From contig NZ_AP014624.1 of NCBI RefSeq assembly GCF_000829375.1, positions 4,402,001 to 4,466,000 of the forward strand: 64,000 bases of DNA, in the 5' to 3' direction. The stretch's first letter is position 1. Each line of letters opens with the position of its first letter. Source of the stretch: Chryseobacterium sp. StRB126 (lineage in GTDB: Bacteria; Bacteroidota; Bacteroidia; Flavobacteriales; Weeksellaceae). The notes beneath the pieces were generated by a model that was given only the letters and a program-made list of their open reading frames with translations, was not told the origin of the DNA and did no database searches. A program made the position numbers and the translations under genes. Positions 44,380 to 52,578 of the stretch are shown piece after piece.

Positions 44380-44408
44380 ACGAAGAACGCTAAAAATGAT
44401 ACTATGTG

Positions 44409-44449
44409 AAAGAGCGAATTTGCAAATGCAAGTTTGCTCTTTCTTTTTT
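44409..44449 (+). terminator. Terminator of the dicarboxylate/complex II operon
   Basis: AAAGAGC pairs with GCTCTTT around an inner helix formed by the A/T-rich middle, followed by CTTTTTTC. Confidence 0.85.
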
Positions 44450-44622
44450 CGGCTTTAGTGTCTATTCATCATCGCGGATTATCAGTAATGATAACTGACC
44501 GTCAACCACCTAATTAAAATTTCACCTAAAAGAAGATAAAAACAAGAAGATAAAAACAAATAAATAGCAGTTCTTATGTCCTTCATAACTTCCAGCTGCC
44601 TACTTTCTAAAGCTCTTCTCAA

Positions 44623-45636
44623 TTATACCTCTTTATCAAAATAAAGTCTGTAATATTTCCCTTTGTCATCCTCTCCCATTTCAAGTTTTTGACGGTCTCC
44701 GTGGATGTAAATATGGAAATTCTTATCTAGTTTGATAATACTTTTAAAATGTCTTTGAGTTTTTTTTACTGCAGCCTCACTGATTGGGAATTCTTCAGCA
44801 ATATTCACCTGCATGTCCTGTTCGTAATCCGTTTTAAAGTTCACAAAACTTTCAATTACATGCTCATCACCTAATACTTCATTGGCAAATTCATCCAGTT
44901 TGAACTCTTCTTTTTCTTTAAAGAAATTGATGGATTTATTCAAGAAATCTGCCTGGTCAGCTTTTGAAACCTCAAATTCCTGTGGAAGTTGTTTCGTGAT
45001 ATAATCTTTGTAAACCATCAATGCTTCCTGCGTGTGGAAATACTCATCATCACGCTGTTTTACTTTTAAGAAATCTTCAAACCAGTAGTACATATCTCCG
45101 TTTTTATTGTTGTCAACCACGGAAAGTACATATCCTGTATCCTTATTATTGTTATAGATTAAAGCGGCTTTATCAATTTTGGATAAACCGATTCCCTGAT
45201 CTTTTTCAATATCAAATGTTTCTTCTGCAGGATTAATTTTCAGGAATGATTCTCTTTTCTCCGTTTTAAAGATCCCGATTTTATCTACTCTGTCCGGACG
45301 GTCACTTTCGTCTTCAAAAAGTACAATAAACAATTCTCCACTCTGAACTCTAGGGTTTTCAGCGGCTTCGAAAAGGTGTTTGGCAATATTCTCAGATTCC
45401 CAGATAAATTTAGACTTATCTTCAAAAATTTCAGATACAGCACTGTAAACCGGGTTATTCACCAAATAGGTATCACTGTAAAAATGAAAAGTTTCTTCTG
45501 ACTTGAATGATCCTAAAAAGTAATCCTCAAGCATTTCTGCCATTCCTTCCTCCAACTTCAATTCCTCCTGGGAAAGCGTTAGAGAATCTCCGTTGATCTT
45601 ATTTCCGACTCTGTGTACTATGATTTTTGAAAACAT
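44623..45636 (-). CDS. NdpA-type nucleoid-associated protein
   Basis: The 337-residue protein belongs to the NdpA/YejK family (PF04245) by its overall pattern: KIIVHRVGNK at the start, SEETFHFYSDTY, SIFEDKSKFIWESENIAKHLFE-like helices near 70-90, FIVLFEDE and KIGIFKTEKRESFLKI. The second half has INFFKEKEEFKLDEFANEVL, usual before the C-terminal domain, and ends with a Lys-rich strand. NdpA binds nucleoid DNA in E. coli, with no clear enzymatic role. It stands alone on the minus strand; no phage or defence partner is adjacent. Confidence 0.85.
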   Translation of the reverse strand: MFSKIIVHRVGNKINGDSLTLSQEELKLEEGMAEMLEDYFLGSFKSEETFHFYSDTYLVNNPVYSAVSEIFEDKSKFIWESENIAKHLFEAAENPRVQSGELFIVLFEDESDRPDRVDKIGIFKTEKRESFLKINPAEETFDIEKDQGIGLSKIDKAALIYNNNKDTGYVLSVVDNNKNGDMYYWFEDFLKVKQRDDEYFHTQEALMVYKDYITKQLPQEFEVSKADQADFLNKSINFFKEKEEFKLDEFANEVLGDEHVIESFVNFKTDYEQDMQVNIAEEFPISEAAVKKTQRHFKSIIKLDKNFHIYIHGDRQKLEMGEDDKGKYYRLYFDKEV

Positions 45637-46254
45637 CTTCTGAATATTTGGACTGCAAAGATATTCATTCTATCCTTTCTATGAAACTGAAAATTAGGAT
45701 TGGTTCTGTTTTGAAGTACTTTGAGTTTTTGAACCACAAATCGAAGATTATCTCCTTTCAGTCGATGAATGTTATTTCGACAAAGTCAAAAGACACAAAA
45801 GTTTTATTTTAAAACACTTTAGTTCATTTTAGAATGTTAAAATTAGACTGCAAAAAAGTTCACGAAAGATGAAAATCTTAGATTTTCAAAACTTAGGTGT
45901 ACTTCTTATACATAAACCTTGTCACTTAAAATAACTTAAGTGTTATTATCCTTTTGCCACTTTTGTGGTTTATAAAATCCTTTGTGTATAATAAACTTAC
46001 AAGCTCAAGATTTTGATATATTTTCAACTATTCGTGGCTATAGTGAAGCCTCTCTTACTATTCTTGAAATCTTGATACATCTTAATGGTTCCTATCCATC
46101 TTTTCCAATTTGATAAAATCCTTATCATTTTGAAATGTTTTTTCATCTTTCAAACTTCAAACAAAAACACACAAATAACTGTTTACCAATTAATTATACG
46201 AAATAAAATTTCAAAGGTACACCATTGGCATCATTACTTTCAAAACATAAAAAA
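45637..46254. other. 618-bp AT-rich region without recognisable gene
   Basis: This is the longest gene-free stretch in the window. Both strands carry only short frames that look like chance. I see no repeat shared with other places here, no strong hairpin, no tRNA and no riboswitch. It precedes the duplicated membrane-protein cassette and must hold that cassette's promoter and the ndpA promoter. A small RNA cannot be excluded. Confidence 0.45.
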
Positions 46255-46419
46255 ATGGACTTGAAAACATTGAACAGAATAGACAAATTAAGAAGATTAA
46301 AAAGCAGAGGACCACAAACGCCTAAATGGCTGAAGCCTTATCACCTTCTTTTTATTGCTTTTTTAATCATTTTCATGTTTGGAGCCTTCATTAAACTATT
46401 GGAGCAAAACCACATTTAA
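46255..46419 (+). CDS. Small single-helix membrane protein, cassette 1
   Basis: The 54-residue protein has a very basic N-terminal half (DLKTLNRIDKLRRLKSRG, then PQTPKWLKPY) followed by one hydrophobic helix (HLLFIAFLIIFMFGAFIKLL). The topology suggests the basic part stays in the cytoplasm. The ATG at 46255 is preferred to an in-frame TTG ten codons upstream. I do not recognise the family. A soluble ~118-residue protein follows after 13 bp, and the same two-part order recurs at 46872 and 47055. Confidence 0.62.
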   Translation: MDLKTLNRIDKLRRLKSRGPQTPKWLKPYHLLFIAFLIIFMFGAFIKLLEQNHI

Positions 46420-46432
46420 CACAATATATACT

Positions 46433-46789
46433 ATGAACTATTTACAGGCTGTACAGGAAATCACGGAACTATTTCCTGACTTTGAAACGGAATTGAATGA
46501 AACCAAAAGTCCAAATTCCTACAGTGTGATCCGGACTTTCACGGAACGTATTAAAAATATGATTCGCCAGAATGACAGTAATCTGCTATTCAAAAGTTTA
46601 CAAAAGATAGACAAAATGTACAATCATGGTGACACGCTGTTAAAAAACGCCATTGAGAACACTTTTATTTACTCTCTGGACAATTTTACCGCGTTTTGCA
46701 GCAAAGAATACCGTCAAATGATCTTCAGTCACATTTCTTCTGACCTGAAAAAGAGCTATTCGAGACAAATTTACAGTCATGGTTTATAA
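46433..46789 (+). CDS. Soluble helical protein, cassette 1 (DUF7674-like)
   Basis: The 118-residue helical protein starts NYLQAVQEITELFPDFETEL and contains KSLQKIDKMYNHGDTLLKNAIENTFIYSL in its centre. The same central pattern (L/I-x3-D-x-x-Y-x-x-G-x-x-x-x-x-x-x-I-E-N-x-F) recurs in the protein at 47055, so they are paralogues. It resembles the small DUF7674 proteins I recall from flavobacteria, but that name is from memory. No catalytic motif is visible. The start is the ATG at 46433, since an earlier in-frame start would overlap the membrane-protein gene. Confidence 0.72.
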   Translation: MNYLQAVQEITELFPDFETELNETKSPNSYSVIRTFTERIKNMIRQNDSNLLFKSLQKIDKMYNHGDTLLKNAIENTFIYSLDNFTAFCSKEYRQMIFSHISSDLKKSYSRQIYSHGL

Positions 46790-46871
46790 AGTGTTTATTA
46801 CATTTTTAAACGATTTCATTACAAAGTGTTTAAATTAAACAAAATTAAAAATAACTCACAATCAATAGATT

Positions 46872-47003
46872 ATGAAAAATAAAATCAGAAGAATTTCCGA
46901 CTGGAAAACATTGAAAAACACGACCAACAGACACAATACAGAGATATTACTCACCCACATCGCTGTGATTGTTGGTGTTTTTATTTTTGCAGCATGTCTT
47001 TAA
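46872..47003 (+). CDS. Small single-helix membrane protein, cassette 2
   Basis: This very short frame (43 residues) reads KNKIRRISDWKTLKNTTN, a basic N-terminus, then LLTHIAVIVGVFIFAACL, one hydrophobic helix at the C-terminus. Its layout copies the cassette-1 membrane protein: the same basic-then-helix order, an ATG in a similar context, and a soluble helical partner gene downstream. There is little direct sequence identity, so relationship is inferred from position and topology. Function unknown. Confidence 0.5.
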   Translation: MKNKIRRISDWKTLKNTTNRHNTEILLTHIAVIVGVFIFAACL

Positions 47004-47054
47004 ATTTTGGTATACATTTCGCTGCAATATAAAGTGTTTGAAAAATTCTTAATT

Positions 47055-47450
47055 ATGATGAAAGTACAAATGCAAACTATTAATCAAAAAATAGCTGTTG
47101 AATACTTAAAATTTTTCTATCCGCGACTTCGCAAAGAGATCATACAGTTATCTGTTCAGGATAATTTTGCAGGAATTATGCAGGCGACCGTTAACTATCT
47201 GAAAGGTCTGCTGCAGGAATCGAAGATCAACATTATTGCCCATCACATCAAACTGATGGACGGACTTTACAGAAATGGAAACTCCTATGTAAGAACAATG
47301 ATCGAAAATATCTTTGTAAGATCTTTTGAAAGCTTTAAAAAACATGCTAAAATTGCCCATTGGAAGCTTCTTTACCAGTATATGCCGGTAAGTTTCCAGA
47401 TCATTTATAATGAACAGCAGAAGCAGGATCAGATTTACTTTGGAAAATAA
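47055..47450 (+). CDS. Soluble helical protein, cassette 2 (DUF7674-like paralogue)
   Basis: The 131-residue protein is a paralogue of the one at 46433. It shows AVEYLKFFYPRLRKEIIQL at the start, HHIKLMDGLYRNGNSYVRTM followed by IENIFVRSFESFKKHAKI, and LLYQYMPVSFQIIY near the end. Two adjacent ATG codons (47055, 47058) are possible starts. It lacks signal peptide and known motifs. A strong bidirectional terminator follows, closing the four-gene cluster. The duplicated membrane/soluble arrangement suggests a functional pair. Confidence 0.72.
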   Translation: MMKVQMQTINQKIAVEYLKFFYPRLRKEIIQLSVQDNFAGIMQATVNYLKGLLQESKINIIAHHIKLMDGLYRNGNSYVRTMIENIFVRSFESFKKHAKIAHWKLLYQYMPVSFQIIYNEQQKQDQIYFGK

Positions 47451-47462
47451 AATTCAATAGAT

Positions 47463-47502
47463 AAAAAATCGCCTCAAATAAAAGTATTTGAGGCGATTTT
47501 TT
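47463..47502. terminator. Bidirectional terminator, 18-bp stem
   Basis: The arms 47463-47480 and 47485-47502 are exact reverse complements with A6 and T6 ends and a GCCTCAAATA core. They serve the convergent cassette cluster and thioredoxin gene. Confidence 0.93.
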
Positions 47503-47521
47503 GGTTCACATATCAAAACTT

Positions 47522-48035
47522 TTACTTCTTGGTAAATACCTTTTCAATGCTTGAAATCTCTTCTTTACTCAATTTTGAACTTTTCTTAAGCTTGGCGATA
47601 AAAGTGGCTACTTCTTCAGGAGTTGAAGGTGATCCCAAATTTTCTCCTTTGGCATTAAATGAGTCTGCCATCACCTCTCCTTTTGGATTTAAGATCAGCC
47701 AAAATGGAAGTCCTGCATTTTCTCCTTTGTATTTATTCATCAATTCCTGTCCACCAGGATTTTCAAGCGACTTCTTCTCTCCTCTTTCCTGAACATCTAC
47801 ATAAGCCGTAACAAATCTATCCCCGAAAATAGGTTGTGTTTCCGGAAGATTCATATTTTTTTCCATGATCTTACACCATTTGCACCATGAAGCATGAAAT
47901 ACTAATAAAACATTTTTCTTGCTTTCTTTAGCCTCAATAGATGCTTTCTTTAATACAACATCAGCTTTTTTCCTGTGCTACACCCAGCTGAAACAATAAT
48001 AGTGCAACGACCACAATAATTTTTGAATATTTCAT
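47522..48035 (-). pseudogene. Thioredoxin-family exported protein gene, broken by a +1 frameshift
   Basis: Conceptually a ~170-residue periplasmic thiol-disulfide protein: signal peptide KYSKIIVVVALLLFQLGVAQ, thioredoxin fold with active site WCKWC in VFHASWCKWCKIME, and the cis-Pro loop AGLPFWLI. The reading frame is broken at an A6 run (T6 on the plus strand, 47966-47971). The signal frame stops at TGA just after it, while the thioredoxin part continues in another frame. Removing one A restores GAA AAA GCT GAT and one continuous protein. So the gene is either a fresh pseudogene or carries a homopolymer sequencing error. Confidence 0.82.
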
Positions 48036-48185
48036 TGAATTTTATTTTATGCAGTACGAATGTAGGAATTTTTCTCTTTTATATTCACTGAAATTCACCG
48101 TATAAAATCTATATTTAACATGATCATTTTTTGTAATTTCGTTTTAATAAATTAATATTATTTCCATTTTTAATCAATACAAAAA

Positions 48186-48974
48186 ATGATTGAAGTAAAA
48201 AAATATTCTAACCAGTCAGGACATCCCGAACCAAGAAGGGTTATAAAATATACTTTGTTCTGGTGTAGTAAAGGAACTGCTGAAGTTCTGATTGACGAAA
48301 ATGTTTTCATCCTGAAAAGCAGCCAAACCATTACCATTACTTCCGGGCAGTTTCATCAGCTGGTCTCGGTGGAAGGTGAACTTACTGCTCTTGAATTCAC
48401 CTTAGATTTTTTCTGTAAAAGTGACAGTGATATTGAACTGATTTTTCACAACGGATTATTCTGCCACTTTGGAATGAATGAAATGATTACTGTTCAGCAC
48501 CCCTCATTTTTTACAGAAACACTCAATCTAATTGAAAAGGAAATTCAGGAAAAACCTTATCAATACCTAATTTCCACCCATTCTTTGGTAGAATTATTAT
48601 TGGTGGAGATTAACCGCAGTAAAATTGCCAATGGTGATGAAATATGGAAACCGGATGCTCTGTTCTTAAAATTTTTGGAAAGTGTCCGAAATAATTTTTC
48701 AAATAATCATCCTGTATCCTATCATGCTGATGCTTTGGCAACCACTGAAGCTAAATTAAATGAAGTTTCTAAGCTTCATACCCATAAAACGGCACAAAAC
48801 GTCATCTACAGCCTTACGGTTTCCGAAGCCAAAAGATTATTGCTTTATGAAAAACTGAGCGTTAAAGAAATTGCCTACCAGCTTGGATTTAATGATCCTT
48901 TTTATTTCTCAAACTTCTTTAAAAAACATACCTCCCTTTCTCCAAAAGACTATCAAAAGTCAGTGAAGAATTAG
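48186..48974 (+). CDS. AraC-family transcriptional regulator
   Basis: The 262-residue regulator has an N-terminal cupin-like sensing domain (about 1-110, with SGQFHQLVSVEGELTALEFTL) and a C-terminal double HTH: ALATTEAKLNEVSKLHTHK in the first and LSVKEIAYQLGFNDPFYFSNFFKKHT in the second, ending SPKDYQKS. The second half is the classic AraC signature. The ligand is unknown. The DoxX and cupin genes 0.5 kb downstream are possible targets by neighbourhood only. Confidence 0.92.
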   Translation: MIEVKKYSNQSGHPEPRRVIKYTLFWCSKGTAEVLIDENVFILKSSQTITITSGQFHQLVSVEGELTALEFTLDFFCKSDSDIELIFHNGLFCHFGMNEMITVQHPSFFTETLNLIEKEIQEKPYQYLISTHSLVELLLVEINRSKIANGDEIWKPDALFLKFLESVRNNFSNNHPVSYHADALATTEAKLNEVSKLHTHKTAQNVIYSLTVSEAKRLLLYEKLSVKEIAYQLGFNDPFYFSNFFKKHTSLSPKDYQKSVKN

Positions 48975-49459
48975 AAATAAAGTCAGGAAGCCGGAAGTTT
49001 CTGAAGTCCATATTGCAATAATGAATCAGTGCTAAAAAACTTAATGAATGTAAAGAACCAAAATAATTAATCTTTTACCCTCAAAGTTTTTGCTGTTTTT
49101 TCACTCAAAGTTTTTATTTAAAATACGCATTATTTTTAAGCGGGCTAAGAAGGAATTGATTAATCAATTCTGATGAAGCCAATATTATCCAGCTGCTTCA
49201 TCAAATCAACTCCGTTGGTTCCACTTTTGCCTCCTTAAAAATAAAACATAAGTTTCTTAAGACTTTGCGTATCAATTAAAAGCAGATTCAATATAAACAA
49301 TACTATATTCCTCAACTTTTTGAAACTGGTCTAATATAATGTATTAACCCAAATCCTAAGCTTCATCAAATATTACATCCTTTTCCGGAAATTGTCTATT
49401 CTTTAGATGATCCCTTTCTCTGAACTTTGTACCTGTCATTAAGACCTAAAATTACTCTT
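48975..49459. other. Gene-free region between AraC-type and DoxX genes
   Basis: About 485 bp without a credible frame. It has a short GGAAG-type repeat (near 48989) that also appears around 56866 and, inverted, near 44590, and two copies of CTCAAAGTTTTT about 24 bp apart near 49080-49115. GAACTTTGTACC at about 49421 resembles a -7 element for the DoxX gene but lacks the leading TA. Confidence 0.45.
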
Positions 49460-49876
49460 ATGAAAACAAGACAGGACATCGCCGTTTTTATGCTAAGAAT
49501 AGCATTGGCAATCGGATTTTTATCAGCAGTAGCAAGCCGGCTGAATCTTTGGGGAGCACAATCTTCAGGATGGAAAAATTTCGTTCATTATACTGCTGAA
49601 GTGAATTCATTTTTACCTATTTCATGGGCTCCAACCCTTGCTGTCTTATCTACCATTACGGAATTAACGATTGGCATTCTACTCTTGGTAGGATTTCAGA
49701 TCCGCAGAACAGCGCTTTCTGCATCTGTTTTAACCTTACTCTTTGCCATAGCTATGAGCATTTCTTTTGGCTGTAAGGAACCTTTGGATTATTCTGTCTT
49801 TGTGTTCAGTGCCGGAGCATTTTTACTGAGTACTTTTCCTCGTTATCTATGGTCTTTAGAACAATTTTCACATTAA
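49460..49876 (+). CDS. DoxX-family membrane protein
   Basis: The 138-residue protein has four hydrophobic helices: IAVFMLRIALAIGFLSAVAS, ISWAPTLAVLSTITELTIGILLLVG in parts, ALSASVLTLLFAIAMSISFG, and SVFVFSAGAFLLSTF. The start of the first helix and the A-x-E/T-L-x-I-G-I motif fit DoxX/DoxD-like inner-membrane proteins, some of which act in thiosulfate-quinone or oxidative-stress complexes. The start is the ATG at 49460. A cupin gene follows after 22 bp. Confidence 0.82.
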   Translation: MKTRQDIAVFMLRIALAIGFLSAVASRLNLWGAQSSGWKNFVHYTAEVNSFLPISWAPTLAVLSTITELTIGILLLVGFQIRRTALSASVLTLLFAIAMSISFGCKEPLDYSVFVFSAGAFLLSTFPRYLWSLEQFSH

Positions 49877-49898
49877 TCATCATTTAAAATTTAATATC

Positions 49899-50252
49899 AT
49901 GAGCACAAGTATCAACGATTACATCGTAAAAACAGAACAAAAAGAATGGCATCCTTTAATTGAGAAAGGAATTCACTACGAAGGTATTTTTGTAAAATCT
50001 TTAAAATTTGATCCTGAGCAAAACCGGTCTACCACAATCCTTTTAAAGTTTGAACCTGGAGCAAGCTATCCTTATCACAACCATCCTGCCGGCGAGGAAC
50101 TTTTCATCCTGGAAGGTGATGCGGTTATTGCAGGTGGAAATCTGGAAAAAGGAGATTATTTGTATACTCCGCCTAGCTTCAAACATTCTGTTACTTCAGA
50201 AAATGGCTGTATTATTCTGTTCATCGTTCCGGAAGAGGTGGAAATCCTTTAA
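49899..50252 (+). CDS. Single-domain cupin protein
   Basis: The 117-residue cytosolic protein is one cupin barrel. The first metal motif reads PGASYPYHNHPAGEELFILEG (two His, one Glu) and the second is LYTPPSFKHSVTSENG with a His. This resembles ChrR-like anti-sigma or quercetinase-type cupins. Enzymatic role unknown. It follows the DoxX gene by 22 bp and probably shares its transcript. Confidence 0.88.
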   Translation: MSTSINDYIVKTEQKEWHPLIEKGIHYEGIFVKSLKFDPEQNRSTTILLKFEPGASYPYHNHPAGEELFILEGDAVIAGGNLEKGDYLYTPPSFKHSVTSENGCIILFIVPEEVEIL

Positions 50253-50344
50253 TCTGGTCATTCATTTTATGATAAAACCTGTGGTGAAAGCATTCTTCAT
50301 CATAGGTTTACCCCTTTTTGCTCTCTTATTCATCCTAAAAAATG

Positions 50345-50352
50345 TATCTTTG
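50345..50352 (+). promoter_or_regulatory. Bacteroidota-type -7 element
   Basis: TATCTTTG fits TAnnTTTG, 17 bp before the ATG at 50369. It gives the SMI1-like gene its own start point separate from the cupin gene. Confidence 0.5.
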
Positions 50353-50368
50353 ACTATCAAATTACATC

Positions 50369-51046
50369 ATGAATAAAGATCTTGAAGCTTTTAAAGAACA
50401 TTTATCGTGGCTGATTCATCCTTCCCAAATTGATACCGTTTCAGAAGCAGAAATCAGTTTATCTCCAAAATTCACAGATACATTTCCTATTCTCACAGAT
50501 TTAATATCTCAGGCAAGAGTTCTGAATCTGGACATTGACCATCAGCCTCACCGTCTTTTTTCCTGGACGAATAAAAACCATGAAATTTTCGGCTGGTTAA
50601 ACAAAACAGAACCTGATTTTACCTCACCCCTTCCATTTATTGAAGAGCACAGGTTACTACTGGACGAAATTGGCGGAATCCGGGAGTCTTTTAATCAACC
50701 TCATCCAAGCTTATCAAATAATCAGGAGTTTATGTTCCTTGGATCAGAATGTTCGCTGGGAATTAATGATTGGGACGATCATTATGAAGATTTATGTAAC
50801 AATGAAAACCAGCTTCCAATAGATTTTAAAAACTTTATCACCTTTGTTATTGAGGCTAATGGAAATGCTACGGTTTATGACCCCAAAACAAAAGAAGTTT
50901 TCCTTTTTGCCCACGATCATGCTTTTGACAATGTAGATTTTTTGGAAAATCAACCGGAATACACCTTTCATACATTCCACAACATCACCTATTTTGCAGA
51001 CTATGTGGAAGCATTGGCTCAGGAATGGAAAAATGAACTCCTATAA
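50369..51046 (+). CDS. SMI1/KNR4 (SUKH)-like protein
   Basis: The 225-residue soluble protein has the helix LDEIGGIRESFNQPHPSLSNN near the middle. Its second half reads LPIDFKNFITFVIEANGNATVYDPKTKEVFLFAHDHAF in pieces, ending FHNITYFADYVEALAQEW. The closing F-x-D-Y-x-E helix and the preceding acidic loop resemble SUKH superfamily proteins, many of which are immunity proteins against contact-dependent toxins. No toxin gene is adjacent. The match is by pattern only. Confidence 0.55.
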   Translation: MNKDLEAFKEHLSWLIHPSQIDTVSEAEISLSPKFTDTFPILTDLISQARVLNLDIDHQPHRLFSWTNKNHEIFGWLNKTEPDFTSPLPFIEEHRLLLDEIGGIRESFNQPHPSLSNNQEFMFLGSECSLGINDWDDHYEDLCNNENQLPIDFKNFITFVIEANGNATVYDPKTKEVFLFAHDHAFDNVDFLENQPEYTFHTFHNITYFADYVEALAQEWKNELL

Positions 51047-51111
51047 ACCTCCTGTTTCACTGTAATCCTTGAATTAGTTACTTTTTACACCTTATTAAAA
51101 TTATATTTAGA

Positions 51112-51834
51112 ATGAAAAAATTCGGAATATCCGTTCTTATATGCCTTTCCTCATTATTAAGTGCCCAAACCAAGCAGCAGATTGATGCTTTCTATAACGC
51201 CATCCGCGAAAATAATTTTCCACTGGTAAAAAAAATGGTTGACCAAGGATACCCTATTAAAGTCATGCTTCCGGGGCAAACAGCACCGGTATTGGCAGCG
51301 ATCTGGAAAAAAAATTTCCCTATGGTTGAATATATGGTTGAAAAAGGAGCCAACATTTCTGCTGAGAAAAAATTAGTAGATGGTGCTATTGAATATGGAA
51401 GTCCGGAAATTACTTTCTACCTTATCAAAAAAGGGGCTTATGCTAAAAATGCATTATACACTGCCATCTTCTATGAAAATTTTGGTATTGCCAAAGAGCT
51501 CTATCTGAACCACCAGCCTCAGATTATTAATTATGAAGATCTTGGAAATCTTTTATTACTGTCTGTAAAAAATAAGGACTTAGAATTCATCAAAAAAATT
51601 CCTCTAAAAGGAAAAGATTCACCAATGGATTTTTATAATTATGATGGATATAATGCTTTATTACTTGCCGTAGAAAAGAATGATACTGAAATTGCAAAAT
51701 ATCTTCTGTCTCAGGGTGCTGATAAAAAATCAAGAATTAGCTTTGAAATTGATAGTGGTACTGTGAACGGAAAGACTGCCTTACAAATGGCTAAAGCCAA
51801 TAAAAATATAGAACTTCTGAAACTTTTGAAATAG
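51112..51834 (+). CDS. Exported ankyrin-repeat protein
   Basis: The 240-residue protein has a signal peptide (KKFGISVLICLSSLLSAQ). About six ankyrin repeats follow, such as KKNFPMVEYMVEKGANI, YGSPEITFYLIKKGAYAKN, and the near-consensus DGYNALLLAVEKNDTEIAKYLLSQGADKK in pieces. The last repeat ends GKTALQMAKANKNIELLKLL. Ankyrin arrays bind proteins; in a periplasmic setting they may act as inhibitors or scaffolds. It lies between the SMI1-like gene and a small membrane protein gene. Confidence 0.88.
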   Translation: MKKFGISVLICLSSLLSAQTKQQIDAFYNAIRENNFPLVKKMVDQGYPIKVMLPGQTAPVLAAIWKKNFPMVEYMVEKGANISAEKKLVDGAIEYGSPEITFYLIKKGAYAKNALYTAIFYENFGIAKELYLNHQPQIINYEDLGNLLLLSVKNKDLEFIKKIPLKGKDSPMDFYNYDGYNALLLAVEKNDTEIAKYLLSQGADKKSRISFEIDSGTVNGKTALQMAKANKNIELLKLLK

Positions 51835-51892
51835 AACAGATACCCGATTTCTTATGTTGAATAAGGCATTTATCTAAGGAAAAATATACCAT

Positions 51893-52384
51893 ATGGCTGA
51901 AATTAAATTCAGAAAAAGCAATATAATCATCAGCATCATTCTTTGCTTGCTGGGATTCTTCTTTTTTGTTTATTTGTTGCTAACTCAGTATTTTGTAGTA
52001 AAAATAATCTCCATTTTATGGGTTTTTATTGTACTCTATATTATTTTCATCAAATACAGACAGTTGGTTAAAGTTAATAAGGGAATTCCTGGATTGGAAA
52101 TCAGTAATAAAGGAATCACCAACCATACTTCATTACAATCTGTATTTATAGACTGGAATGATATTGAAAGTTTTCAAGCCGGTTTTTACAGAACAACAAA
52201 TATTTTTATTCATTCTAAGGATCCCGCAAAATACAAAGACCAATGGATGAATAATCCTCTACAACTCATTGGCAGTTTTTTTTCTTCCAAACCTGAATCA
52301 CTGTGGATAGATACAGAAACTCTAGACATTGAAAAAAAAGAATTATTGGTATTGCTGAATCATAAGCTTCGTGAAAACACGTAA
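51893..52384 (+). CDS. Two-helix membrane protein (STM3941-like)
   Basis: The 163-residue protein has two adjacent N-terminal transmembrane helices (IIISIILCLLGFFFFVYLLL and VVKIISILWVFIVLYIIFI). They are followed by a cytoplasmic beta domain with LEISNKGITNHT and FIDWNDIESFQ, the PH-like pattern of the STM3941 family I recall. The end carries KKELLVLLNHKLRE. Function unknown. Confidence 0.62.
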   Translation: MAEIKFRKSNIIISIILCLLGFFFFVYLLLTQYFVVKIISILWVFIVLYIIFIKYRQLVKVNKGIPGLEISNKGITNHTSLQSVFIDWNDIESFQAGFYRTTNIFIHSKDPAKYKDQWMNNPLQLIGSFFSSKPESLWIDTETLDIEKKELLVLLNHKLRENT

Positions 52385-52578
52385 TCCCCTGATTTTGTAA
52401 AGAGTCTGTTATTCAATAAAAGATTTAGACAACATTTTATTTTCAATATTCTTTATTTTATTGTATTTTGCTTCCCCTCAAAAATATTGGAATCAGGATA
52501 AAGTCTGGGCATTATTTTCTAATCTTTTTGATTACAATCTCATGCTTAATCTGATATAAAAAACTAAAAACCAATACG

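Noticed and set aside
50269..50376. 35-codon frame with one hydrophobic helix between the cupin and SMI1-like genes
   Set aside because: It overlaps the SMI1-like start by 8 bp and contains that gene's promoter element. No ribosome-binding signal is evident. Kept as a possibility only.
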